A stretch of DNA of 64,000 nt from Nereocystis luetkeana (lineage: Eukaryota; Sar; Phaeophyceae; Laminariales; Laminariaceae): the NCBI GenBank assembly GCA_031213475.1, contig JARUPZ010000021.1, positions 1,511,001 to 1,575,000 of the forward strand. Direction: 5' to 3'. Positions 39,654-50,640 of the stretch are shown in pieces. Positions within the stretch are counted from its first letter, which is position 1, and each line of letters begins with the position of its first letter. A program made the position numbers and the translations under genes. The notes beneath the pieces are model-generated. The model was not told the origin of the DNA and searched no databases. It was given only the letters and a program-made list of their open reading frames with translations.

Positions 39654-41303
39654 TCAGTTGAGTGAGAGTTTGGCCTTGAGGACCTTGGCGTCCGTGTCGG
39701 GCTTTGCGCCCTGGCGGATGGTGGTCGCCGTATTGTACACCCACGCCCAGCCGCCAACGTCAAATTTGGGGACCGGACGCAGAGCGTCGGAGAGGGCGGA
39801 GTTGCGGCGGTTCACGCGGGCAACAGTGAAGGCGAGATGTTCGCGAACGATATCGTACGCGCGCTGCTGGCGGTCCGTCGCCAAGTCGCAATAGGCGAGG
39901 TGGGCGCGGGCCAAGCATTGGTGGCCGGCGACTCCAGCACGCTCGAAAACTGTGAGGGGGAGGCGTGACAGCCGACCCATATGTACCTCGTTGGGAGCCT
40001 AACCCGTGGCGGCACTGACCGAATTGTTGTACGCAAATTCGACATGAGGGAGCTGTTCATCCCAGTTGGTTTGGAGCTCGTTGACGACCATTGCCAGTAT
40101 CTGGGCCATCGTGTGGTTTACACGTTCCACCCCACCGTTGCCGTTTGGGTGGTAGGAGCTGGTGGCAATTTTTCGAACCCCGAGATGCTGATATCCGGCG
40201 TGCGAAAGCTTGGAGCAGAACTGGAGGCCGTTGTCCGAGAGCATGCTCCGCGGGCACCCCCAGAGAGAAATATACCGGTTGGTGAGAATGCTAGCCGTGC
40301 CCTCAGCTGTGACCTCTGCCGTTGTGACGGCGTACATGTCGGCTCGGCGGCTGAAACGATCAGTGAAAAGCAAGATGTAGGTATTTCCTCGAGGCGTCAC
40401 CGGCGGAGGGCCGAAATAGTCGATGCTGACGGCGATGCCGGGCCCTTCTGGCAAGGGCAAGGTAATGGTGGGCCACCGGACCGTCTGCCGCGGCGTTTTC
40501 TGTGCTTGGCACTCCAAAGCAGTTGCGTAACCACCACCGGGTGCAGATGCTCTTACCGATCCACCAGTAAAAACGTTCGAGCATAGGTAGGATGCGCGCG
40601 GTTCCTAGGTGGCAGAAAGCCGTGGAATGACAAGCCTGCATGACCCAGGGGTGCATGCGTAGCGGCACATAAATGCGGCCCACCCGGCGTTGCGTGTCTG
40701 ACGCAAGGGGGTGGAGGGCGGCGTTCGAGCGAGTAGAACGATGCCCGCGTCTGTGGTGTGCAAGCGACCTTCGTGAGCCCGTTCCTGAACCTCCGAAGAG
40801 GGAGGGCGCTGGTGGGAAGGGAAACACGACAAAAAGTCGGCTGGCAACACTTCTGGCCGGCCAAGGGCTATGTAGCGCATGACGGCGTTGCACGCGGGCT
40901 CGGCCTGCTGTTCCCGAGCCCAGTCGACGTGCGAATAGCGCGCTGCAGAATCATCGAACTGAAATTCGGCAGCTGCGCCGAGGGCGTCCAAGTCAGGCGT
41001 GGGGACGGGCGGTGCGTCAGGTGGTATCGGAAGCCGTAAAAAAGGGGTTCCCACAGGCTTGGCGCGATCGCGTTCGGACGGGATGGGAACCGTCGGGACC
41101 AACGAAGCGGCAGGAGCCGGAGTCAAAACGACTGGTGCGGTCGGTCGCGGCCGTGGGGCTCTCGGCGGGGTGATAGCACGCCGGGCTGATGGTCTTGGGG
41201 CCCCGCCGGGCCCGAAGCCGTAATCAACAGCAGGTGGTGAGGAGCCAGCGGCGGCGACTGTTCGTCGGCGCGTCCGAGTGGAGATGCGGCCGGAAGACGG
41301 CAA
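39654..41303 (-). pseudogene. Ty3/gypsy integrase, frameshifted
   Basis: At 40605-41303 the frame ends in a spacer like the RNase H to integrase linker (SHVDWAREQQAEPACNAVMR). A zinc H2C2 follows in another frame (ACHSTAFCHLG ... CFG/C, with a frameshift inside the last Cys pair at about 40515). The core at 39999-40517 has VSIDYFGPP, MLSDNGLQF and GNGGVERVNH, that is the D, D-35-E triad intact. 39654-39980 continues the C-terminal part. The enzyme would splice element DNA into the genome; this copy is broken. Confidence 0.82.
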
Positions 41304-42766
41304 AACGTTTGGAGGCGCCGGGGTACCAGGCGGCGATGGGGTAGACGCGGCCGGATCAGTGGTCGCAGCAGAATCTTCTCCCAGTAAAATGCTCGTCGGG
41401 GGAGGAGCGCGCTGGGGGACAATCGTCGCTGCGGCGGGGGCTTCTGCATTGCCCTGGCCTGGAGGGGCAGATCATCATATACTGCTTCGCGCAGGAATAT
41501 GGCACTCCGTCAATGACAAAAACCGAGGGGCGCCACTGCGAAAATAGGGGGGGGGCTGCCAGAACGTACCACCCGCTCTGTTTAATACTCGAGAGTAGGG
41601 TCAAAGACCGAAGATGTCGAGCTGTCGGTGGCCGCCGTTGCGGTGTGTGGGGGGGGGAGTGTGCTCCCCGAAGAACACTGAGCCCGTGGTGCACGAGGCG
41701 AGTCCGATTCCACGTATACTGGCTCCGTGTCACCATTGCCTGTAGGCAAAAAATCGCCAAAAGGTTCTCTTACTGCGCCCGATGATCTCTGTCCTGGACC
41801 AAAGGGGGCAGGGGGCTCTGAGCCCGTTCTGCTTGACAAGAGCTGCGATTCTTCCAATTTTAACGGGTATGCAGTCCGATTGTTCTGACCGGAGGCTGTG
41901 GAGTCACCACTGGCTCGACGGGGAGTACCAGGTTTTTCCTGTTCCATGGAGCCGAAGGAGCGTGGCGCACGTGGAGTGGCGTGCGCGATGACGAAAGAAG
42001 GCCTGCAGACCCTATAGACGACTTCAAGAACGTTGCTTCGATGGGGGGCAACAAAGGGTCCACCGGAGAGGGCTTCCGTCCTGTAGACCTGGTGGGGAAG
42101 AGGGACGAGGTAGATAGTCTTGTGGACTCTTCCTTGATAGGAAAAAGGATGGAGCGGCCACCGTAATTGCGAGGAAACGCCGAGTCGAGCTTGAACCAAG
42201 ATCTCGGGGTTTCGGTGTTCCCGCACCTCATACCGACCGCCACCACATGGCCGGGAGGTGAAAGAGGGGGACACTCTCGCTGAAAAGAAGGACGCGACGG
42301 CGCGACACGCGTGGTGCCGCGCGGTGCGTGGTTCGGGAGAGGGGCGTTTATCTCGCCTGCTCTCGTGCCCAGGGTGAGGGGAGCGGCGTTCGTGGCGCGG
42401 GCTCCCGACGTCGGCGAAGACGCCAGGGGACTCCCCGGTGGAACCGGTGGAGCTGAGTCGCTGCGTCGGTCCGAAGTACGGAGCAACGCGCGGGAGGGGA
42501 GCGGCGCAGGGCGACACTGAGTGCTGATCAAGCCTGGGACGCGTGCATCTTGTGAAATCAATTTCTCCCGGCAATGCTGGCGGCGGGCGGGAAGGAGGAG
42601 CCGAACCGCCGTCGACCTGTCAGTTACCAGCGCGGAAGGTGCCTGGATGGCGTCCGTTGGGGTTACCGTCCGAAATATACGAGGCACCGTAGCGAACCCC
42701 CGACGCGGGAGCCGGGGTGGAAGGGGCAGGGGGGGTCGAACCCCCACCGTGGTAGCCGGAGTTAGA
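41304..42766 (-). other. Pro/Ser-rich stretch where protease and reverse transcriptase are expected
   Basis: Long minus-strand frames (for example 41582-42574 and 41860-42840) are rich in Pro, Ser, Arg and Thr. None contains an aspartic protease DSG/DTG motif or a reverse transcriptase YxDD box that I can see. The segment could be a replacement or heavily rearranged remnant. Confidence 0.5.
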
Positions 42767-44251
42767 CTATTGGTGCCCTCGTTCCGCGTGTGTGTCGTAG
42801 CCGTCACCTTGTCTGTGGCCCTGGACGTGATGCTGCCCACGCGAATGGCCGGAACGACGCCTGTTTTTCTTGTGGTTGTTCTTGTTCGGCCGTGAGTTAT
42901 TTTCGCGGCGGTGTCGGGTCATGCGTTCTTGCCAACGACGGAACGCCGCGCCGTCGTCGCCGAGCGTTCCGAGGTCGGGGTGTAGAATACCGCTGAGGTT
43001 TTGAAAAGGGGGCCTACACTGTCCGAGGAAGTGTAAGTCTTCGTGGCAGTTCAAACAGCGGCCTCCGTTTTCGCTGAGAGCGGCCGCGCGGGCGGGCGTC
43101 GAAAGTAGATCGCTCCAGAGGGGAAGGTCCTCGGTCAGGATGGGCATACAAACAGCGTGAACTTCAGCATAGTGGTGTTCTTCTAGGGGCCAGCGGTTGG
43201 AAGCGGTGTCAAGCCACGGGTCGAGGCAGTCAGGGATGGATTTGTGGACATTAATCACAAGCGGAGTATTGCACGACCCCATCTGCCAAACAGGCGACTG
43301 AGGAAGCGTCCGGCCCTGGCCGCGACCATTACTGGTGGGCCGGGGCCCCGACGGGGCGGATGACCGCACACTCGCCGAAGAAGCAGGCAAAGAAAAATAT
43401 TTTTCGCCGTTGATGGCATGTGTCTTATTATTCGCGAGGGTCTTAAAAGCCAACCACATGGCGTCCAAAGTACCAAACGGCCTCGACACCGTAGCCAAAC
43501 CTCCCGGGCACAGCGTGGGCATCAAGCTGGGTGGCTGCTCGTTCACTGCCATCCGAACAACCTCCAAAACAACCTCCACCCCCGGTGCCAAAACACGCTC
43601 AGTCCCCGTCGCTGCCGACACCACCCCTCGAAAAGCACGGCTAAAATCGCAAAAGGGGGTCCCGTTAGGTACGCCAAAATTATGCAACTTGGTGTAGCTG
43701 GCCCCCCTGTCGATGCGGTCGAAGTGGTTGCTCAGCAGCCTCAGGAGGAGCGTGAACGCTTCCGGTCCCGTCGATCCTGCTGCGAGGGCGCGCGACACCT
43801 GCCCAAAAAAAACATCCATCAAGGTAGTGAGGGGGGCGGTCGTGGGCTTGTCAGGTGCGATGGCGCGCGCGAAGGATTTCTTGAGCGAGTACTCCCAACC
43901 GGGGATCGAATCGGTAGAACTGAGGCCTTCGTGGCTGCCATCGTTGCACATCATGAGAATATCAGACGTAGAGGCCTTAACCGAACGAGTGAGTTTCTGC
44001 GCGGCGTCAGAGGGGTTGATCGAGGAGGGAAATGGTCGAACAGAAATGCGTGAAATATCCTTCAGTCCCAGGTGTTTGTACGCCCGTTGGATGTCTGCGG
44101 TGTGCTTTGTCGCGGTGGCGGCGGCAGAGTCGATCGCCGTCGTGCGAACGTGGGCAAGGTTAGACGACATGGGCACGGCGCGGTCATCGGGCATGGTCAA
44201 GCGACCAAGAAGCGCAGCGGAGGAAACAACTTCCGCCAGTGAGGAAACCAC
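42767..44251 (-). CDS. Gag polyprotein of the LTR retrotransposon
   Basis: An uninterrupted 494-codon frame starting MVSSLAEVVSSAALLGRL. The first ~370 residues are a helical capsid-like region with FSRAFRGVVSAATG and LWLAFK-like stretches (seen as DAMWLAFKTLAN). Near residue 420 lies CLNCHEDLHFLGQC, a perfect Cx2Cx4Hx4C zinc knuckle for nucleic-acid binding, followed by an Arg/Lys/His-rich basic tail. It would form the particle that packages the element's RNA. The upstream leader frames may add an N-terminal extension by frameshift. It is the only intact gene of this element. Confidence 0.78.
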   Translation of the reverse strand: MVSSLAEVVSSAALLGRLTMPDDRAVPMSSNLAHVRTTAIDSAAATATKHTADIQRAYKHLGLKDISRISVRPFPSSINPSDAAQKLTRSVKASTSDILMMCNDGSHEGLSSTDSIPGWEYSLKKSFARAIAPDKPTTAPLTTLMDVFFGQVSRALAAGSTGPEAFTLLLRLLSNHFDRIDRGASYTKLHNFGVPNGTPFCDFSRAFRGVVSAATGTERVLAPGVEVVLEVVRMAVNEQPPSLMPTLCPGGLATVSRPFGTLDAMWLAFKTLANNKTHAINGEKYFSLPASSASVRSSAPSGPRPTSNGRGQGRTLPQSPVWQMGSCNTPLVINVHKSIPDCLDPWLDTASNRWPLEEHHYAEVHAVCMPILTEDLPLWSDLLSTPARAAALSENGGRCLNCHEDLHFLGQCRPPFQNLSGILHPDLGTLGDDGAAFRRWQERMTRHRRENNSRPNKNNHKKNRRRSGHSRGQHHVQGHRQGDGYDTHAERGHQ

Positions 44252-45239
44252 CTCTTAGAGCCGGTGGTGACCTCAGGAACGGGGCTTTCGCCGCTGCCGT
44301 CCTTGGAGGACATCGAAGAGTTGTCCTGAGAAAAGTCTCCCGGCCGGCGGCAGCTCCAATTGTTCTCGTCGCTTGAGGTGTCCTTCCTGGCCTCGGTTTC
44401 CCCGACGTCCAGCCCCGTTTCGCCGAGAAGTGGCCCAGTCCCAATCTGTACCCTGCCCGCGACGGGACCTGCCGTTATGGCCGGCCGAGTGTCCTCCCCC
44501 GCTCGGGCGACGGGCGGTCCGCTGCGCTCCCCGCGGCGGATCCTAAAATGGCGGACCAGTGCTGGAGAATGGCCGCCTTGTCCGGTGAAGCGAGGGAGGT
44601 CCATGCCCCAGGCAGTCGGGGGAGCGGGGCTTGGGCACCGTCCGGTTCCTCGGTCGCCAGTCCTGCGTCCTTCGTGGTAGCCAGCCGCTCGCCCTCTGAG
44701 TCAGGGGGGCTCGAAGTCCACGGCGTCTGCCAGCGTCGTGGAGCACGGGAGCTGGGGTGTCCTCTCTCCCGACGAGGGAGAGGAGCCGTACGTCCTCAGG
44801 CCGCTGGTAGACCAGGCGGGACTGGGTGGCTCCTCCCTTGCTTTCGCTGTCCGTGACATGCTGAGCCCGGGACGGGCGAAAAACATCGGGACGGGGGAGG
44901 ACACCGGGGCAGGGGGGGACACCGGGGCCGGGGGCGACGGCATTCGGCGGTACGCAGGGTCGTGTAACGAAGAAGAAGCGTTGGCAGTAGCCGCGACTTG
45001 TGCTTCAGCAACTTGTCTAGCGGTGATCAAGGCATGGCGCGCCATTCGGCGAGCACTACGGGCGCTTGGGGAGCGAGCATCGACCCTAGAAATTGACGCG
45101 ATAGATATGCGGTCGTCACGGTTTGTACGTGTACTAACATCAAGTGTGTTTGGTGCAGGTACGTCGCCGGTACTGGGGGGGCTATAAAAAGCATCGTCCC
45201 TTCCGACAGCAGTATTAAACTTTTCATCAGCACGACATT

Positions 45240-46770
45240 TTCCAGCAGAATCGTTGCGGATCGCTACAGCAGCGGGTAAGGCATACATGCGCACTACTGA
45301 AATCCAGGATGCCGTCTTGTGGGTGGGGCGCAGGAAAAAAATCACGAGCGGCCGTCTCGCTTCCTCTAACAGCAGTATCAAAACTTGCAGCAGTACTGCT
45401 GTAGGTTTTAGCAAAGTCGGCGTGGGTGGCTACAGCAGCGGAAAAGGCAGGTGCACTACTGAAATGCAGTGTGTCGTCTTGTGGGCGAGGCGTAAGAAAA
45501 AATCACGAGCGGCCATAGCGTTCTCTCTGACAGCAGCATCAAAACTCGCAGCCGTACTGGAATTCCCAGCAGAATCGGTGCGGGTGGTCACAGCAGCAGG
45601 CAAAGCCGGCGCAATACTGAAATCCAGGATGCCGTCTTGTGGGTGGGGCGCAGGAAAAAAATCACGAGCGGCCGTCTCGCTCCCTCTAACAGCAGTGTCA
45701 AAACTTGCAGCAGTACTGCTGTAGGTTCCAGTAAAGTCGGCGTGGGTGGCTACAGCAGCGGAAAAGGCAGGTGCACTACTGAAATGCAGTGTGTCGTCTT
45801 GTGGGCGAGGCGTAAGAAAAAATCACGAGCGGCCATAGCGTTCTCTCTGACAGCAGCATCAAAACTCGCAGCCGTACTGGAATTCCCAGCAGAATCGTTG
45901 CGGGTGGTCACAGCAGCGGGCAAAGCCGGCGCAATACTGAAACCCAGGGTACCGTCTTGTGGACGGGGCGCAGGAAAAAAATCACGAGCGACCGTCTCGC
46001 TCCCTCTAACAGCAATATCAAAACTTGCAGTAGTACTGTAGGTGCCAGCAGAATCGGCGTGGGTGGCTACAGCAGCGGAAAGGCAGGTGCACTATTAGTA
46101 ATAAAATGCAGTGTGCCGTCTTGTGGGCGAGGCGTGGGAAAAAAATCACGAGCGGCCATATCGCTCCCTCAGCAGCATCAAAACTCGCAGCCGTACTGGA
46201 ATTTCCAGCAGAATCGGCGCGGGTGGTCACAGCAGCCGGCAAAGCGGGCGCAATACCGAAATCCAGTTCTGCCGTCTTGTGGGCGAGGCGCGGGAAATTC
46301 TTCACGAGCGGCCATATCGCTCCCTCTAGCACCAGCATCGAAACTCGCAGCCGTATCGGAATTTTCAGCAGAAACGGCGCGGGTGGTCACAGCAGCGGGA
46401 AAAGCAGGCGCAATACCGAAATCCAGTGTGCCGTCTAGTGAGCGAGGCGTGGGAGAATCTTCACGGGCGACCGCATCGCTCTTTCTAACTGCAGTAGTAA
46501 AGCTCGAAGCAGTACTGGAGCTACCAAGATCTCTGTTGCTACAGCAGCGAGGAAAGTAGACTCAATACTGAAATCCTGTGTGCCGTCTTGTGGGCGAGGC
46601 GCGGGAAACATCTCACGAGCGGCCGCATCGCCCCCTCTAACATCAGTACTAAAACAGCAGTACGGAATTCCCACGCGGAATCGTCGTTTGCAGCTACAGC
46701 AGTGAGGGAAGCGGGCTCAATACTGAAATCCAGTGTGTCATCGTGTGATTCAGGCACGGAAACAATCGCA
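45240..46770 (-). repeat. ~160-bp tandem array in the retrotransposon leader
   Basis: About nine or ten diverged units, with a clear 320-bp higher-order period at 45297-45935. Each has tgccgtcttgtggg, ggcg(c/t)aggaaaaa, tcacgagcggcc and gcagcagaatcggcg-like blocks. On the minus strand a ~52-residue peptide repeat (FPAPRPQDG, DSAGNSSTAASFDA) can be read, but frameshifts break it. Confidence 0.85.
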
Positions 46771-47443
46771 TCGTGCGCTCGCGTGGCGGGAAAAAAATCA
46801 CGAGAGGCAGCATCGCTCGCGGCTATCCTACGCGTACGAACGAGGTTGGGCAGCAGTGGAATCGTACGAGGCGGAAAAACAGTCTCAATCACTTTCTCAT
46901 CTGGCCCAGGAGCAGGTAGATCCGACGGCGAAGAGCTCAGCTGGGTGGCGTGAAAAGCGCTACGTCCAGGTGTGTCCGGCGCTCTCCGCCCCAGAGCAGA
47001 AGCAGCTGGCTCAACGCTCTCAGCGGAGCCTGGTGGCTTGGACGGTAGAGCGGCCCAGAGCAGAAGCAGCTGACTTAACGCTCTCAGCGGAGCCAGGTGG
47101 CTTGGACGGTAGAGCTCGCTACGGCGAGCGGGAAGGCTCGGAAAAGGTCCTGAACGAGGTCCGTCTGCCGAAAACTGCTCGAGCTTCGTCTTGGGGCTCC
47201 AGCCGAGGCTCTGGCTCCTTGTGCGGGTGTGTTGTACAAGGCGCGCGATCCACGTCGTCATCATGGGGGTCCTGCCGAGACACCCGCTCCGCTTGGGGGT
47301 CTGTTGTACAAGGCGCTCGATCTCCATCGGCGAGCCTTGGATGGTGGGGCACTGAGGGGCTCTGGGCCTCAGTGTCTCGTCCACCATGAGGGGAAGCAGA
47401 TCCTCCCTCCTCATGGGTCTCCATCGTGCAGTGGGTGGCACTT
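46539..47443 (-). other. 5' leader of the LTR element with an open frame
   Basis: A 314-codon minus-strand frame starts just inside the 5' LTR (47483) and runs into the tandem array. It is rich in Pro, Arg and Ser without a known domain. Directly after the LTR the minus strand reads AAGTGCCACCCACTGC, where the primer-binding site should lie; I could not match it to a tRNA. Confidence 0.4.
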
Positions 47444-47691
47444 TGTATCCCTGGGCAAGTCTGCCTATTAAGCCGGTACTCATTGGTACTCACATGTGTT
47501 GCTTGCTTAGAGATATAATATCAGGTTTATTCCATTCGTGCACGACGGAGACTGAGACCACGCTCGTGCCTCTCTGGAAAACCCCTGGTTTTCCACCGAA
47601 GATACGCCTTCCAAGTATTACAAATACCATCCCAGTGCCAGAACCCAGGTAATTACCGGGCTTCAACCTCATACAAAGCAGTATCATAACA
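47444..47691 (-). repeat. 5' LTR
   Basis: Direct repeat of 37908-38156, 248 bp, TG...CA ends on the minus strand. It should carry the element's promoter; no TATA box was assigned. Confidence 0.82.
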
Positions 47692-47760
47692 AATGGGAAT
47701 GACAATCACGGTAGAAAGATCTGCCACTTTCGTCATTCCCACTCTTCTAGTATAATAATA

Positions 47761-47834
47761 CGGGGGACCATATTAAATAGGACCTGCAGTGAATACAAAA
47801 ACCTGTATATTTCCCTATTTACTATGATCTCCCG
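47761..47834. mobile_element. Internally deleted mariner-like MITE
   Basis: Ends CGGGGGACCATATTAAATAG and the inverse of CTATTTACTATGATCTCCCG, flanked by TA. At 74 bp it lacks the core aatatttgg block of its relatives. Confidence 0.6.
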
Positions 47835-47835
47835 T

Positions 47836-48539
47836 AATAATAGGCTGTAAAAGTCTAATTCGCATCAACTTCAAGACGAAAAGTACTTTGTTTTTACTTT
47901 CCAACTCTCTGTGTAGCACAGACATGTAGTATGTTCGTCTCTGTGTCGATCACCTTGTTTGTTACCCTCGAATATTTTGTCTCCCCGAACGAACAAAGAG
48001 CTGTAGGATCAAAATGCGCCACTCCCTAGCCTGCCTACAGAAATCACGAACATCACCTCCTGCGCTGTTGGGCCACCCCTGCAATCTTACAGGTGCGTGC
48101 ATACTGCGTTTTTCATATATCAAGAGCAGAAGAGAGGCCAAGAGCATGTACGAATATCATAGTGAGACTCACCAACAAACACGTACGCGTACGTATTCAT
48201 CATGCGCTGGTACGTCAACATCTGCTGCAGCATTTACAGGGAGTATTTCACACATTTATCAGTGTCTTGGTGTGTTTGTCACGTTCAAACTGTTGAGCTA
48301 TGTGGGCTTTTCTTAGAGGCGAGGGGGGACATTCTGCGATATACAGATATCGGCAGAAGACGTGCTTTCCCGTATACGTCACCGCCGTATGAACCAGGCA
48401 AGCCACAACCTCTTGATGTCTGTTGGGGGATGGGGCGTCCTGCTCTCGCCGTGCTATCGTACTGCTGTACTGGCATACCACTTTGTCCCGTAATATAGTA
48501 ACCGTATTTACTAATAGGCGCGCGAGCGCGAAGCGCGAG
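47836..48539. other. No gene recognised
   Basis: Apart from the 35-bp repeat at 47847-47882 shared with 37452-37487, the stretch looks unique. A short inverted GC-rich motif (gcgcgagcgcgaagcgcgag) lies at about 48520-48539. Confidence 0.4.
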
Positions 48540-48717
48540 CCTTTTGTTGTTGGTTCCAAGGAAGAAAAGAAGACGTTCAGTCTGAGAGCCAAGGTGCCGT
48601 CTGTACCGGTGCCGACTAGTTTCTCTCCACACTCGCACCAACTCCAACTAACTGTGACTTCACAAAAAAATACAAGCAAATTGAGAACAGCGCTCGATGC
48701 GTTTCATCGAGGGCAAT
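48540..48717 (+). mobile_element. SINE-like retroposon, second copy
   Basis: Very similar to the complement of 37558-37740, starting CCTTTTGTTGTTGG and ending GGGCAATAACA. No target duplication was found. It abuts the G-rich tract that precedes the next retroelement. Confidence 0.7.
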
Positions 48718-48725
48718 AACAATAG

Positions 48726-49290
48726 TATATAAAGAGGGGACGGAGGGAGCGGGGGGAGCGGGGGAAGCGAGGGGAGCGGAGGGAGTGGAGGGAGTGGAGG
48801 GGGCGGGGGGAGCGGGGGGAGCGAGGGGAACGGGAGCAGCGAGGGGAGCGGGAGGAGCGGGGGAAGCGATGAGAGCGGGGAGAGGGGGTAGTGCGCCACC
48901 TTCGTCAGCAGGTAGGGGGTGGGAGAGGGGAGCGGGGGCGGGGGGGGGGGGCGAGAGAAGCGAGGGGACAGGGGGGGTGCGGGGTGGCGGGAGTGAGGGA
49001 GGTGGGGGAAGCGGGGGGAGGGGGGGAGGCGGAGAGAACGGGGGAGGCGGAGGGAGCGGGGAGAGAGTGGGGAGCAGATAGGGCAAGGGGAGTGGAGGGC
49101 GAGGGGGGCGAGGGGGGGGCGGAGGGGGAGGAGGGAGCGGAGGGAGTGGGGAGGAGTACCAGGAGCGAACCTACCAGAGAGGAGAGATAGTGAGGGTAGA
49201 GGAGAACCGGAAACAGGAGGACCGCGGAGTGGTGGGGGAAGAGGGGGGAGAGAAGGGAGAGAGACGAGCCAAAGAAGTGGAGGGAGAAGA
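48726..49290. repeat. G-rich purine minisatellite (GGGGAGCGG type)
   Basis: About 560 bp of imperfect GGGGAGCGG, GGAGGGAGT and GGGGAAGCG units with very few pyrimidines on the plus strand and dozens of G runs. Long Gly/Glu or Pro/Leu open frames are composition artefacts. It lies directly before the reading frame of the RING/RT retroelement and may be its 5' leader. Confidence 0.8.
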
Positions 49291-49296
49291 GCCGCA

Positions 49297-50640
49297 ATGG
49301 ACGACAGGGGGTCAGGGGTGCCAAACGACGAGGGTCCAACCGGAGGATCTCCCAGGGCGTCGGGGAGGAGACCCGGGAACGGGACGCGCCCCAGGGCCTT
49401 CCTTGGCGACACCACAGGGGAAGTGGCGTGCGGGGTCTGCGGTGTAACGCTACAACTCGGGCATCAGGCGGTACGCTTTCCATGTGGACAAGGGCGCCAC
49501 GTGCTTCACGCTCGTAGTGTGGTGGAGGCCCTTGCGAGAGGCGCAGCACCGGCACCTCTCCGCTGCCTAGCAGTCAATTGCGGAGCACAACACCCACGAC
49601 GGGAAGCACTGCAGGCAGCGGTTCAAGCGGACCCGGGGCCCCGTAATCGGACCGCGAGGATGGGAGGGGGGACCATAGGGGATGAGGACCTTCGCAGCCG
49701 GGGGCTTTGGTACGGGTGGGACCAGAACAGCTTGGGTAAAGGGCCACCACTTAATGCCGTTTCCTTGGATGACCTTGGCCAACGTTTCGCAACCGGGAAA
49801 ACAGTGCAACCGCAATTGGCTGGCGCACACGCGCGCATTAGCATTCACGTGCTCGGCATCCTCAACCATGTTTTGGGTGAGCACAGGCCGAACCGAGAGC
49901 CGACGACGCCGAACTCGCTCCTACGGGCGATCAAGCTATGGTACCTCATGCCAGCCCTGCTCCACTTACCGGACGGCCGAATCAAGAGGCGACAGAGGTT
50001 CGCGTTGGTGGAGAGCGGGGATATAGTGCTCCTGCTCCCATGGCTGATAGCATTCACCAGGGGAGGGGACCTGAGGCGACGGGATGCCGCCCAAGAAGAT
50101 TCGGAGGAGACGAAGCTTGAACGGGCGTCGTCAGCGTGTCGCCACGCGGGAGGGGTCAAAGTGGCAGCTCACAACCTGCTAGCAGAGCTACGATCATCTG
50201 GAAACGAAACGACGTGGAGCACACTGGTGGCCAAGTTTCCCTCCGAAGATCGCGCCGCAGTGTCCGCGGCGGCGGTGACTGCGGTGTTGGCGACCGCCAC
50301 CGAGGTGGAAGATGGAAACGCCCCTCCGTGTCGCCCTGACGATGAGTACGCCTCCGAGGTACTCTTCGACGTCATCGGTTCCCGCAGTGCCCTTTCAGGC
50401 CCCGGAAACGACGGTCAACGCTTTGCGCACCTGCAGTCCATCATCCACACCGACATCGGGCGGGAAGAGTTCGGAAAGGGCATGACAGCCTTCTGGTGGA
50501 GAATCGTCGACGAGCCGGACGCGTTCCCGCCAGAATTCTGGCGGCTCTTCTTGCAGTCGAGCCTCACTGCCTTGGAGGAAAAGTGCCGGCCTTGCGTGGG
50601 CATGACATGGAGGCGGCTCATCACCGCGGGGGCTATGTGA
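49297..50640 (+). pseudogene. N-terminal part with RING-like zinc motif, ending at an in-frame TGA
   Basis: Residues ~46-100 read CGVCGVTLQLGH, FPCGQGRHVLHARS and LRCLAVNCG: Cx2C, C, HxxH and a later Cys pair in RING-H2 order, with the sixth ligand apparently replaced by Ser. The rest includes GNDGQRFAHLQSIIHTDIG, matching the region just before the fingers of the reverse transcriptase. The frame stops in TGA and continues downstream in the same frame, so this is one gene split by a point mutation. Confidence 0.7.

Larger units (their letters stand above)
37908..47691 (-). mobile_element. Ty3/gypsy chromovirus-type LTR retrotransposon, defective
   Basis: Two ~249-bp direct LTRs bound a 9.8-kb element read on the minus strand. 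Order from its 5' end: LTR, ~3.2-kb leader with a tandem array, gag, a 1.46-kb Pro/Ser-rich stretch, zinc-binding H2C2 and integrase, chromodomain-like tail, LTR. Gag-to-integrase order and the chromodomain fit Ty3/gypsy chromoviruses. No protease, reverse transcriptase or RNase H motif was seen where they should lie (about 41303-42766). Flanking 5-bp sequences do not match (CACTT against AATGG), and the LTRs differ at about 14 positions, so the copy is old or recombined. Confidence 0.82.

Noticed and set aside
41582-42840. Minus-strand frames of 326-330 codons as a novel gene
   Set aside because: They lie inside the LTR element between gag and integrase, overlap each other in different frames and show no domain; listed only as an unexplained stretch.
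48616-49555. Pro-rich minus-strand and Gly-rich plus-strand open frames
   Set aside because: They are composition artefacts of the G-rich purine tract.
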